This document shows positions 1 to 5,685 of a DNA stretch of 6,633 nt, piece by piece. Source of the DNA: Pedosphaera sp. (lineage in GTDB: Bacteria > Verrucomicrobiota > Verrucomicrobiia > Limisphaerales > SIAT01). Every line of letters starts with the position of its first letter. Position 1 is the first letter of the stretch. The notes below the pieces were generated by a model, which saw nothing but the letters and a program-made list of their open reading frames with translations, was not told where the DNA came from and ran no database searches. The DNA is taken from positions 1 through 6,633 of the forward strand of contig SIAT01000102.1 of the NCBI GenBank assembly GCA_009691645.1. Reading direction: 5' to 3'. The translations under genes were made by a program, and so were the position numbers.

Positions 1-363
1 CCCGATCAACTTCAGCCGACGTTGCGGCTCGATGCGGAGACAGGCTTGGCCGACATCACGTTGGACACTGTGGCGGAGTTGGCGCGGCTTGAGCCTTTTG
101 GACAGGGCAACCCCGCCGTGCAGCTCGTGGTGCGTGGACTCCGGTGCAGCCGTCCGCCGTTGAGGATGGGCAAAGAGAAGCAGCACGCGAAGCTTTTCGT
201 GACCGATGGCACGGCGAGTGCCGAAGCGGTATTTTGGGGCGTGGGCAAAGCCGCGCTGCCCGATGGCAACTTCGATCTCGCCGCTGTGCCGCAGGTCAAC
301 GAGTTCAACGGCCGCCGATCCGTGCAACTCAAGGTTCTCGACTGGCGAGCTGCGGCGACTTAA
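1..363 (+). CDS. recJ: RecJ single-stranded-DNA-specific exonuclease, C-terminal part (5' end outside window)
   Basis: The reading frame is open from base 1 to a TAA at 361-363, giving the last 120 residues of a protein that begins upstream. The segment LEPFGQGNP, followed by a region with AKLFVTDGT and a closing beta-rich stretch (FDLAAVPQVNEFNGRR, VQLKVLDW), matches the C-terminal OB-fold DNA-binding domain of RecJ. RecJ is the 5'-3' exonuclease that acts on single-stranded DNA in RecF-pathway recombination and mismatch repair. The DHH/DHHA1 catalytic core that would prove the identity lies outside the window, so the call rests on this C-terminal signature. An internal ATG at 22 is in frame but is not the real start, because coding sequence continues upstream of it. 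The stop lies 8 bases before ispD, so the two genes are probably co-transcribed. Confidence 0.85.
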   Translation, partial: PDQLQPTLRLDAETGLADITLDTVAELARLEPFGQGNPAVQLVVRGLRCSRPPLRMGKEKQHAKLFVTDGTASAEAVFWGVGKAALPDGNFDLAAVPQVNEFNGRRSVQLKVLDWRAAAT

Positions 364-371
364 AAAGACGC

Positions 372-1058
372 ATGGTTTCCGCTGTCATTGTCGCCGCCGG
401 TCAAGGCACCCGAATGGGGCCGGGCGTGGACAAGCTTTTCCTCGAGGTCGCCGGCCGACCGGTGGTGGCTCACACGTGGGCGCAGTTCGATGCGGCGGGG
501 TGTGTGGATGAAATTGTGCTCGTCGTCCGAGAAGGGATGCGGGGCGCGTTCGAGGAATTGGCGCGGCAACATGGTTTTCGTAAACCGCACCGGTTTGTGC
601 TGGGCGGCAAAGAGCGGCAGGACTCGGTCTGGAATGGTTTGGCGACGCTCTCATTGCAGACGGAGATCGTGGTGATTCAAGACGGGGCGCGTCCGTGCGC
701 GGATGAAGCGTTGATTGCCGCGACGATTGCCGCTGCTCGGAGGACCGGCGCGGCGGTAGCAGCTCAGCGAGTCACGGATACGATCAAGGAATCGGACGGC
801 GGCACGCGCATCACGCGCAATGTGGATCGCGCGCGGCTTTGGTCGGTGCAGACGCCACAGACGTTCCGTGTGGAAGTGATCCGCCGCGCGTTGGCGGCTG
901 TGCGCGAGCGGGGATTGCATGTCACCGACGACACGGCTGCGTGCGAATGGATCGGTCAACCGGTGGAGTTGGTGGAAGGAATCACCCCGAATCCGAAGGT
1001 GACGACGCCGGCCGATCTGCCGTACATCGAATGGCTGATGCGTGGCGGAGGAGATTGA
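372..1058 (+). CDS. ispD: 2-C-methyl-D-erythritol 4-phosphate cytidylyltransferase
   Basis: IspD transfers CMP from CTP to methylerythritol phosphate, the third step of the MEP (non-mevalonate) isoprenoid pathway in the cytoplasm. The 228-residue product has the normal family length. It opens with the nucleotide-binding loop VAAGQGTRMG (residues 7-16). R14 and K21 match the catalytic Arg/Lys pair (R20/K27 in E. coli). It also has GGKERQDSV (78-86), DGARP (104-108), VDRARLW with R153 (the substrate-binding Arg), TPQTF, and NPKVT with K209 near the end. The same frame stays open upstream to 144, but that stretch overlaps recJ and has no homology; the ATG at 372 puts the nucleotide loop at the usual distance from the N terminus. 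No good Shine-Dalgarno precedes it, only an A-rich AAAAAGA, so coupling to recJ translation is likely. All key residues appear intact. Confidence 0.95.
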   Translation: MVSAVIVAAGQGTRMGPGVDKLFLEVAGRPVVAHTWAQFDAAGCVDEIVLVVREGMRGAFEELARQHGFRKPHRFVLGGKERQDSVWNGLATLSLQTEIVVIQDGARPCADEALIAATIAAARRTGAAVAAQRVTDTIKESDGGTRITRNVDRARLWSVQTPQTFRVEVIRRALAAVRERGLHVTDDTAACEWIGQPVELVEGITPNPKVTTPADLPYIEWLMRGGGD

Positions 1059-1085
1059 GGCGGCGCGTCCGCCCGCGAAGTTTTT
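1059..1085 (+). terminator. Weak terminator-like hairpin after ispD
   Basis: Directly after the ispD stop, GGCGG (1059-1063) can pair with CCGCC (1069-1073) around a 5-base loop, and a run of five T follows at 1081-1085. The 7-base gap between stem and T-run, and the short stem, make it a poor intrinsic terminator. An overlapping alternative pairs CGCG at 1064-1067 with CGCG at 1074-1077. Its position, between ispD and an independent promoter, is the main support. Confidence 0.3.
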
Positions 1086-1097
1086 CTATTCGCTGAC

Positions 1098-1126
1098 TTG
1101 CCAATATCGTGAAGGAAATCTACAGT
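1098..1126 (+). promoter_or_regulatory. Probable sigma70-type promoter for ctpA-tsaD
   Basis: The -35 box TTGCCA (1098-1103, five of six consensus bases) is followed by a 17-base spacer and a -10 box TACAGT (1121-1126, four of six). Transcription would start near 1133, leaving a leader of about 17 bases that contains the ribosome binding site of the next gene. This is the best promoter match noticed in the window, and it explains why the protease gene can be expressed apart from recJ-ispD. It was found by eye and is not scored. Confidence 0.5.
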
Positions 1127-1137
1127 CCGATGGTCAC

Positions 1138-1143
1138 AAAGGA
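1138..1143 (+). promoter_or_regulatory. Ribosome binding site of the S41 protease gene
   Basis: AAAGGA lies 6 bases upstream of the ATG at 1150. It fixes this ATG as the start rather than the in-frame GTG at 1042, which overlaps ispD and would bury the signal anchor inside the protein. Confidence 0.6.
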
Positions 1144-1149
1144 CATTTT

Positions 1150-2424
1150 ATGAAGAAGCGAATTATCTACACGCTGCTCCTCAGCATCCTCGGCCTGAAC
1201 CTCCTCCTCGGCGCGCAGATCTACATCGGGCAGGCGCAGGCCGCAGGCCGCGAGGATGTGTACGCGAACATGGAGGTCTTCACCCGTGTGCTGGAATTGG
1301 TACGCCAGAACTACGTGGACGGCTCGAAGGTGAGCTACGAAGACCTGGTCAACGGTGCGCTCAAAGGGATGATCAACACGCTCGATCCGCACAGCGAGTT
1401 CATGGACGCGCGGAAGTTCGATGATCTGCGCAAGGATACCAGCGGCGAATTCGGCGGCGTGGGGATCGTTGTCTCGCTGCGCGATAATATCATCACCGTG
1501 GTCGCGCCGATGGATGATTCGCCGAGCGCGAAAGTCGGCATCGCCACCGGCGATCGCATCGTGAAAATCGACGGCCAGAGCACGGAGAAGATTACGCTCA
1601 ACGACGCCGTGAGCAAACTGCGGGGCAAGCCGGGCACGAAAGTGACGATCTCGATCATGCGCGCTTCGTTCCAGAAACCGAAGGACTTCACACTCGAGCG
1701 CGCCATCATCACGGTCAGCACGGTGCGCGATGCGAATGGCCGCGGCGAATTCGTGCTGGGCGCGGACAAGGCCGGTTACGTGCGCCTCTCCTCCTTCGGC
1801 GAGCACACGGGCGACGACCTCGAGAAGGCGTTGCAGAAGCTCGAAGTGCAGGGGATGCAATCGCTCGTGCTGGATCTGCGCGATAATCCCGGCGGCCTGC
1901 TCGACCAAGCCGTGCGAGTAAGCGAGAAGTTCCTTATCAAAGGTCAACTCGTCGTTTCCACCGAGGGCCGGACCGCTTCCGAGCGCACGCAGCACAAGGC
2001 CATGGGCAGCCTTCATCCGAAGTTTCCGATGGTCATTCTCGTCAATGAAGGCAGCGCCAGCGCCTCCGAGATTGTTGCCGGTTGCCTTCAAGACCTGAAG
2101 CGCGCCGTGCTCATCGGCGAGAAGACTTTCGGCAAAGGCTCCGTGCAAAGCATCCTGCCGCTCAAGGATGGCGCTGCGCTGCGGCTCACGACTGCGAAGT
2201 ACTACACGCCGAGCCATCGCGAGATCCACGGGAAAGGCATCCTGCCCGACACCGTGGTGCCGATGAGCCCTGAACTGGAGCGCGACGTCGCACTCAAGCG
2301 CTCCGTTGGCGGCATCGAGTCGCTCGATGAAAAGGACCGCGAACGTGTCCGCAACGCGCGCGATCTGCAGCTCGACCGCGCCCTCGAGGTGCTCAAGGCG
2401 ATGGGTAAAGTCGCGGCCAAGTAG
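1150..2424 (+). CDS. ctpA: S41-family C-terminal processing peptidase (CtpA/Prc type)
   Basis: A 424-residue periplasmic, membrane-anchored serine protease that trims or degrades proteins from their C termini. Residues 2-30 form a basic start followed by a long hydrophobic stretch, so it is a signal peptide or signal anchor. A PDZ domain spans about 98-172, opening with EFGGVGI (F101) and ending near SIMR (R171). The S41 catalytic domain follows, with LDLRDNPGG (241-249) and NEGSASASEI. The Ser-Lys dyad is S304 and K329 (in FGKGSVQ), with the 25-residue spacing of E. coli Prc (S430/K455). The size fits the short CtpA group rather than the much larger E. coli Prc. The start is supported by AAAGGA 6 bases upstream and by the N-terminal signal. 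tsaD begins 28 bases after the TAG stop, so the pair is probably one transcript. The natural substrates cannot be read from the sequence. Confidence 0.93.
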   Translation: MKKRIIYTLLLSILGLNLLLGAQIYIGQAQAAGREDVYANMEVFTRVLELVRQNYVDGSKVSYEDLVNGALKGMINTLDPHSEFMDARKFDDLRKDTSGEFGGVGIVVSLRDNIITVVAPMDDSPSAKVGIATGDRIVKIDGQSTEKITLNDAVSKLRGKPGTKVTISIMRASFQKPKDFTLERAIITVSTVRDANGRGEFVLGADKAGYVRLSSFGEHTGDDLEKALQKLEVQGMQSLVLDLRDNPGGLLDQAVRVSEKFLIKGQLVVSTEGRTASERTQHKAMGSLHPKFPMVILVNEGSASASEIVAGCLQDLKRAVLIGEKTFGKGSVQSILPLKDGAALRLTTAKYYTPSHREIHGKGILPDTVVPMSPELERDVALKRSVGGIESLDEKDRERVRNARDLQLDRALEVLKAMGKVAAK

Positions 2425-2452
2425 CCGCGCCTTCGCAACGCTCCGCTGGCCG

Positions 2453-3478
2453 ATGCGCCTTCTTGCCATCGAGACTTCGTGCGACGAGACCAGCGCAGCC
2501 GTCGTGTGCGATGGCGCGGTGCTGAGCAACGTCGTTTTCTCCCAGATCAAACTCCACGCAGAGTACGGCGGCGTGGTGCCCGAGCTTGCCACGCGCGAGC
2601 ATCTGCGCAATCTCCTCCCGGTCGCCCGCGCCGCACTGAGCGAAGCGGATCTCCGCGTCGATCAGATTGATGCCGTCGCCGCCACCCAGGGGCCGGGATT
2701 GCCGGCGGCGTTGATGATCGGATTCAAGGTCGCGCAGTCGTTCGCCTTCGCGTTGCGCAAGCCGTTCCTCGGCGTGAATCATCACGAGGCGCATCTCTAT
2801 TCGCCGTGGATCACCGGCACGCCGCCGCGCGCCGGCTTCGCCGTGTTCGAGCCGAACATCTCGCTCATCGTCAGCGGCGGCCACACGATGCTCGTCCATG
2901 TGGAGGGCGAATTGAAGCACCGCGTGCTCGGTGGGACGATTGATGACGCCGCCGGCGAATGTTTCGACAAGGTCGCCAAGCTCATCGGCCTGCCGTATCC
3001 CGGCGGGCCGGAGTTGGACAAGCTCGCCGCGCAGGGGAATCCGCGCGCGTTCGATTTCCCGCGTCCGTTGTTGAACGAGGCGAACGACGATTTCAGTTTC
3101 AGCGGCCTGAAGACTTCCGTGCGCTATTTCCTGCGCGACCATCCGCATCTGCTCGCCGACGCGCAGGGCTTGCGCGATCTCTGCGCGAGCACGCAGGCGG
3201 CCATCGTGCAGGTGCTGGTGACGAAAACGATGCGCGCGGCGAAGCGCCTCGGCGTGCGGTGTGTCACCGCTTCGGGTGGTGTGACCTGCAACTCGGGACT
3301 GCGCAGCGAGCTGGCGGCTGCGTGCGCGAAGCATGGTTTCACGCTGCGCCTCGCGGAGAAATCTCTCTGCACGGACAACGCCGCGATGATCGGGATCCTC
3401 GCCGAACGGAAACTGCTCGCGGGCCACGGGCCTGCGGGATCCGACGCCGAGGTCAACGTCGGCTGGGCGTTAGCGTGA
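2453..3478 (+). CDS. tsaD: tRNA N6-adenosine threonylcarbamoyltransferase TsaD (Kae1/YgjD/Gcp family)
   Basis: TsaD moves the threonylcarbamoyl group from threonylcarbamoyl-AMP onto A37 of ANN-decoding tRNAs, making t6A, in a complex with TsaB and TsaE in the cytoplasm. The product is 341 residues, the usual length. It starts with the ASKHA-fold phosphate loop LAIETSCDETSAA (4-16) and has the metal-binding motif NHHEAH with H110 and H114. It continues with VSGGHT (140-145), DDAAGECFDK, the nucleotide-binding ASGGVTCN (273-280) and CTDNAAMIG, where D308 completes the metal site. The ATG at 2453 puts the first beta strand at the N terminus; the frame is open further upstream but overlaps ctpA and has no family match. 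No Shine-Dalgarno is visible in the 28 bases after ctpA. TsaB, TsaE and TsaC are not in the window. The gene converges on the next operon with an 11-base gap. Confidence 0.96.
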   Translation: MRLLAIETSCDETSAAVVCDGAVLSNVVFSQIKLHAEYGGVVPELATREHLRNLLPVARAALSEADLRVDQIDAVAATQGPGLPAALMIGFKVAQSFAFALRKPFLGVNHHEAHLYSPWITGTPPRAGFAVFEPNISLIVSGGHTMLVHVEGELKHRVLGGTIDDAAGECFDKVAKLIGLPYPGGPELDKLAAQGNPRAFDFPRPLLNEANDDFSFSGLKTSVRYFLRDHPHLLADAQGLRDLCASTQAAIVQVLVTKTMRAAKRLGVRCVTASGGVTCNSGLRSELAAACAKHGFTLRLAEKSLCTDNAAMIGILAERKLLAGHGPAGSDAEVNVGWALA

Positions 3479-3490
3479 CCACGTGACGCT
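3472..3490. terminator. Imperfect inverted repeat across the convergent stops
   Basis: AGCGTGAC (3472-3479) and GTGACGCT (3483-3490) can pair with one G-G mismatch around a CAC loop. The element covers the tsaD stop codon and reaches the last base of the convergent cytochrome gene. No T-run follows on the + strand, only a pyrimidine-rich CACTTCTTCT, so function as a shared bidirectional terminator is only a possibility. Confidence 0.2.
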
Positions 3491-4899
3491 CACTTCTTCT
3501 GCTTCGATCCGAAGCGTTCCTGAAACGCTTTCACCGCCTCGGCGCGTTCGGCGTCGTTGAGTTTGCCATCGCCATCCTTGTCGAAGGGCTTGAGCGCCTG
3601 AATCGCCTCGCGATCGCGTCCGCGGTTCATCCCGCCCGCCGCGATCCCCTGCGTGAGATGCTCGGTGTCCACCGTGTAGGCGTAGAAAGCGATGCACATC
3701 TCGTCCGTCGTCTGCTCGCCCCAGCGGACGGCTTTGGGCGGGCGGCTCGGGTTGGCGGGGTTGTTTTCCGAGTTGTCGTAGTGCGCGGTGAGCTGGATTT
3801 TCGTGCCGCCCGGGAACTTGAGCGGCTCCTTGAAATGATAACCGAACTGCCAGTTGAAGTCCCAGTCGGGCACGGTGACCATCGGCTGCTTGTTTCCGTT
3901 GGGGAGCGTCGCCTCCACTGTCATCGCGCGGCCGATCAGGTGCATGTGCGGCCAGACGGCGAGCACGGTCACATTCGCCGGCACGGTGTAGCTGTTGGTG
4001 ACGGCGTAATTCGCGTCGCCCGGCTGGATGTTCAGCCCGGGGAAGGCGTGCGTGTGGACGCGCACTCGTTTATCCACCGGTTGCTTGCAGAAATGGAAGC
4101 CGATCTTCGTGTGGTCGGTCTCGACCTTGCCCGTCTTGTTGTAATGCACCTGCAGGATGATGTCCGCCCCCTTTGGCACGAGCAGGCCGTGGCCGGCGGG
4201 CAGATGGCGTGGGTTCTTTCCGGGCGCCCAGCCTTCGAGCCATTGTGCGCCCGGCACACCGGGCCCCCCGAACGTCCGATAGCCCGTCTCGGGCGTGGCC
4301 TCGTCGCGTTCGCGCCCTTTGCCGGTGGTATCGGTGAAGGCGACAACGTGATGGACGACACGCCGGTTTCCGGGCCGCACCTCCATCACCGAGATGAAAC
4401 GGTCCTCGGCGAACTTCGTCGGGATGACGAAGCACTGGTACACATCGCGCCCCTCCGCTTCGAGGGTGAATTCACGGTCGGCTTGCAGCACCAAGTCCGG
4501 CTCGCCGAGCGTCCAGCCCGCGGTGAACTTCGGCGCGGGCAGCAAGTCCGCGCGGTTGCCTTCGGGCGCGCCGTTCGCAGCCCATTCCTTGATCAGCGCG
4601 ATCTGCCCGTCACTCAGGCGCGGGTTATCGTGATACGCCACGAGGTCGGGGGCGGCCTTCCACGGCGGCATCAGCCGTTTCTCCACCGCGGCGCCGACGG
4701 TCTTGGCCCGCTTGCGCGCCTCCTCGTAGGTGAGCAATGAGAAAGGACCGACCTCGCCGGGCCGATGGCAGGCCGCACAATGGGCGAAGAGAATCGGCGC
4801 GATGTCCTTGGTGAACGTCGGCGCGGCTTTGGCCTGTGCGGCGGGCGCGAGAGACGCGAGCGATACGAGTGCGGCGAGGAGGAATACGGAGCGGTTCAT
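3490..4899 (-). CDS. Secreted cytochrome c / copper monooxygenase-like (PHM/DBM-type) protein with EF-hand
   Basis: The 469-residue product starts with a signal peptide (residues 1 to about 23-26, cleavage near AQA/KAA). A cytochrome c domain follows, with haem motif CAACH (C41, C44, H45), a likely axial Met in LMPPW (M77), and SDGQIALIKEWAANGAPEG ending about residue 114. The region from about 125 to 415 carries the ligand set of the type II copper monooxygenases: H183-H184 (RVVHHVVAF) and H252 (QVHYN) for one copper, H318/H320 (WPHMHLIG) and M401 (TTDEMC) for the other. The EMC motif also occurs in dopamine beta-monooxygenase. A canonical EF-hand loop, D440 to E451 (DKDGDGKLNDAE), lies near the C terminus. 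Known PHM/DBM enzymes hydroxylate C-H bonds using two coppers and an electron donor; the fused haem domain may supply electrons, which is inference. The substrate is unknown. The ATG overlaps the upstream redoxin stop as ATGA, and GGAAG precedes it, so the two are translationally coupled. Confidence 0.85.
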   Translation of the reverse strand: MNRSVFLLAALVSLASLAPAAQAKAAPTFTKDIAPILFAHCAACHRPGEVGPFSLLTYEEARKRAKTVGAAVEKRLMPPWKAAPDLVAYHDNPRLSDGQIALIKEWAANGAPEGNRADLLPAPKFTAGWTLGEPDLVLQADREFTLEAEGRDVYQCFVIPTKFAEDRFISVMEVRPGNRRVVHHVVAFTDTTGKGRERDEATPETGYRTFGGPGVPGAQWLEGWAPGKNPRHLPAGHGLLVPKGADIILQVHYNKTGKVETDHTKIGFHFCKQPVDKRVRVHTHAFPGLNIQPGDANYAVTNSYTVPANVTVLAVWPHMHLIGRAMTVEATLPNGNKQPMVTVPDWDFNWQFGYHFKEPLKFPGGTKIQLTAHYDNSENNPANPSRPPKAVRWGEQTTDEMCIAFYAYTVDTEHLTQGIAAGGMNRGRDREAIQALKPFDKDGDGKLNDAERAEAVKAFQERFGSKQKK

Positions 4900-5243
4900 T
4901 TCTTCTTCCGTTCAGGAATGAAACAGCCGACGGCTTTGGTCTCGGCCACGACCACCGGCTTGCCGGCGAGCACGGGCAGGAGCGCCTCGCGCAGGTCATG
5001 TCGTGTCGTCACGTTGCGTTCCCGGCCCAGATCCTGGAAACGGTTATTGATCCGCCCACGATAGAGCACCTTGCCCGCGGCACCCACCACCACCGCCTCC
5101 GGCGTGACGGTCGCGCCGGTCTTTTGGGCCAACTCCAGCCGCGGATCGAGCAACAACGGACCCGGTAGCTTGAACTCATTCGCGTGCCGTTTCACGGCGT
5201 CGGCGGTCGTGTCATAATCGGGATAAACCATATAGAACGGCAC
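4896..5243 (-). CDS. 3' fragment of the interrupted redoxin, possible re-initiation at GTG
   Basis: This 115-residue open frame covers the C-terminal half of the thioredoxin fold (FYMVYPDYD, LLLDP, TPEAVVV, KVLYRGRINN) and ends in a lysine-rich tail before a TGA that overlaps the next gene as ATGA. GTG at 5243 is preceded at 9 bases by AAGGAG (5253-5258), so a ribosome could restart after the TGA at 5265. The fragment has no signal peptide and lacks the DCPISN motif. Its main effect may be to keep ribosomes moving into the coupled cytochrome gene. Confidence 0.4.
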   Translation of the reverse strand: MPFYMVYPDYDTTADAVKRHANEFKLPGPLLLDPRLELAQKTGATVTPEAVVVGAAGKVLYRGRINNRFQDLGRERNVTTRHDLREALLPVLAGKPVVVAETKAVGCFIPERKKK

Positions 5244-5252
5244 CGGCGCGAA

Positions 5253-5258
5253 CTCCTT
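5253..5258 (-). promoter_or_regulatory. Shine-Dalgarno-like AAGGAG just after the internal TGA
   Basis: AAGGAG sits 9 bases before GTG 5243 on the minus strand and begins 6 bases past the internal stop. It falls inside the codons for the conserved-looking AKEF segment, so it may be fortuitous, but its spacing is right for re-initiation. Confidence 0.35.
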
Positions 5259-5264
5259 CGCCAG

Positions 5265-5462
5265 TCACCTGATCTCCGGCGCATAGACGTTCGAGATGGG
5301 GCAATCGCAGGCCAGGAAGAGCAACACGGCTGCCTTGTGCGATCCGGGTGCGAGCGGCAGGTGCGCCTTTCCATCCACATCGCGCCAGAGCAGGAGTTCA
5401 GCCGCCCAGAGCAGCGGGGCGACCAGACTGAACAGGATGATTAGCACGCGCGACAGCATCAT
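5265..5462 (-). CDS. 5' fragment of the interrupted redoxin (signal peptide plus DCPISN motif)
   Basis: If the TGA is real, translation from ATG 5462 gives only 65 residues. These are the signal peptide (MMLSRVLIILFSLVAPLLW), the first strands of the thioredoxin fold, and the cysteine motif ACDCPISN (C52, C54). The rest of the fold is missing, so the fragment is unlikely to act alone. The frame is open further upstream to 5591, but that stretch is low-complexity and unlike the family, and a signal peptide begins at 5462. No strong Shine-Dalgarno precedes either ATG. Confidence 0.45.
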   Translation of the reverse strand: MMLSRVLIILFSLVAPLLWAAELLLWRDVDGKAHLPLAPGSHKAAVLLFLACDCPISNVYAPEIR

Positions 5463-5500
5463 TTCAATCCAGAGACGGCTCGGCCTCGGATTGGTTATCG

Positions 5501-5528
5501 ACCATAACGGCCGGACACGATTTGTCGA
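5501..5528 (-). promoter_or_regulatory. Possible promoter for the redoxin-cytochrome operon
   Basis: On the minus strand TCGACA (5528-5523, five of six -35 bases) is followed by a 16-base spacer and TATGGT (5506-5501, four of six -10 bases). Transcription would start about 30 bases before ATG 5462. It was found by eye, and matches of this quality do occur by chance. Confidence 0.3.
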
Positions 5529-5568
5529 GTGGCAACCGATTGACCCGCCATGACAATCACTTGATGCC

Positions 5569-5600
5569 TCACAATTTTTTGAAAAAATCAAAAAGTGTGA
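5569..5600. repeat. AT-rich inverted repeat in the divergent intergenic region
   Basis: TCACAATTTTTTGA (5569-5582) and TCAAAAAGTGTGA (5588-5600) form near-perfect inverted arms around five A, with one mismatch and one extra T. Inside lies an exact 15-base palindrome, seven bases each side of a central G (5574-5588). The element lies between the divergent redoxin operon and the metallopeptidase-like gene, where an operator for a dimeric regulator could sit. A transcription terminator is less likely because nothing converges here and the stem lacks GC pairs. Confidence 0.5.
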
Positions 5601-5673
5601 AAGATTGGGGTCACCGCCAGCGATTCATTAGGTAGATGCGAACCGTTACGGACAACCGCCATGGGGCAAACCC

Positions 5674-5678
5674 AAGGA
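5674..5678 (+). promoter_or_regulatory. Ribosome binding site of the HEAMH protein gene
   Basis: AAGGA lies 7 bases before ATG 5686. It supports this start over the ATG at 5661, which is in another frame and opens only an 80-residue sequence without family features. No convincing promoter was seen between 5560 and 5670. Confidence 0.6.
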
Positions 5679-5685
5679 ACCGATC

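Larger units (their letters stand above)
4896..5462 (-). pseudogene. Secreted thioredoxin-fold redoxin interrupted by one in-frame TGA
   Basis: Read through, this would be a 188-codon gene starting at ATG 5462 (or the adjacent ATG at 5459). A hydrophobic signal peptide (about residues 3-21, ending WAA) leads into a thioredoxin-fold domain of the AhpC/TSA-redoxin type: AVLLFLACDCPISNVYAPEIR, then codon 66 is TGA (5265-5267). The same frame resumes with LAKEFAPVPFYMVYPDYD, LPGPLLLDP, TGATVTPEAVVV, GKVLYRGRINN and DLREALLPVLAGKPV. Both halves match one family and stay in register, so the lesion is a single base, for example CGA (Arg, a plausible family residue here) to TGA. The active-site motif is DCPISN with C54. 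Other genes in the window use TGA as stop, so a changed genetic code is unlikely. The gene heads an operon with the cytochrome/copper gene, to which it is joined by an ATGA overlap. Alternatives are a sequencing error or a gene split into two polypeptides. Confidence 0.75.

Noticed and set aside
144..371. Extended N terminus for ispD reaching back to 144
   Set aside because: It overlaps recJ in another frame and would put 76 Arg/Gln-rich residues ahead of the nucleotide-binding loop, unlike the family.
1120..2610. 496-residue open frame on the minus strand opposite ctpA
   Set aside because: It mirrors a strongly supported protease gene in GC-rich sequence, where antisense frames stay open because of codon bias. 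The translation is His/Arg/Ala-rich with no recognisable domain.
2393..3427. 344-residue minus-strand open frame opposite tsaD
   Set aside because: Same codon-bias shadow effect; Arg/Ala-rich, no motif, and the + strand gene has every TsaD motif.
3658..4740. 360-residue + strand open frame opposite the cytochrome/copper gene
   Set aside because: Arg/His/Val-rich composition without signal or domain, lying across a minus-strand gene with clear haem, copper and EF-hand motifs.
5265..5267. Selenocysteine insertion at the internal TGA
   Set aside because: The codon is outside the redox motif, where an ordinary residue such as Arg is expected. The nearby small hairpin (5248-5261, GGAG loop) starts almost at the stop, with its loop closer than bacterial SECIS elements usually place theirs.
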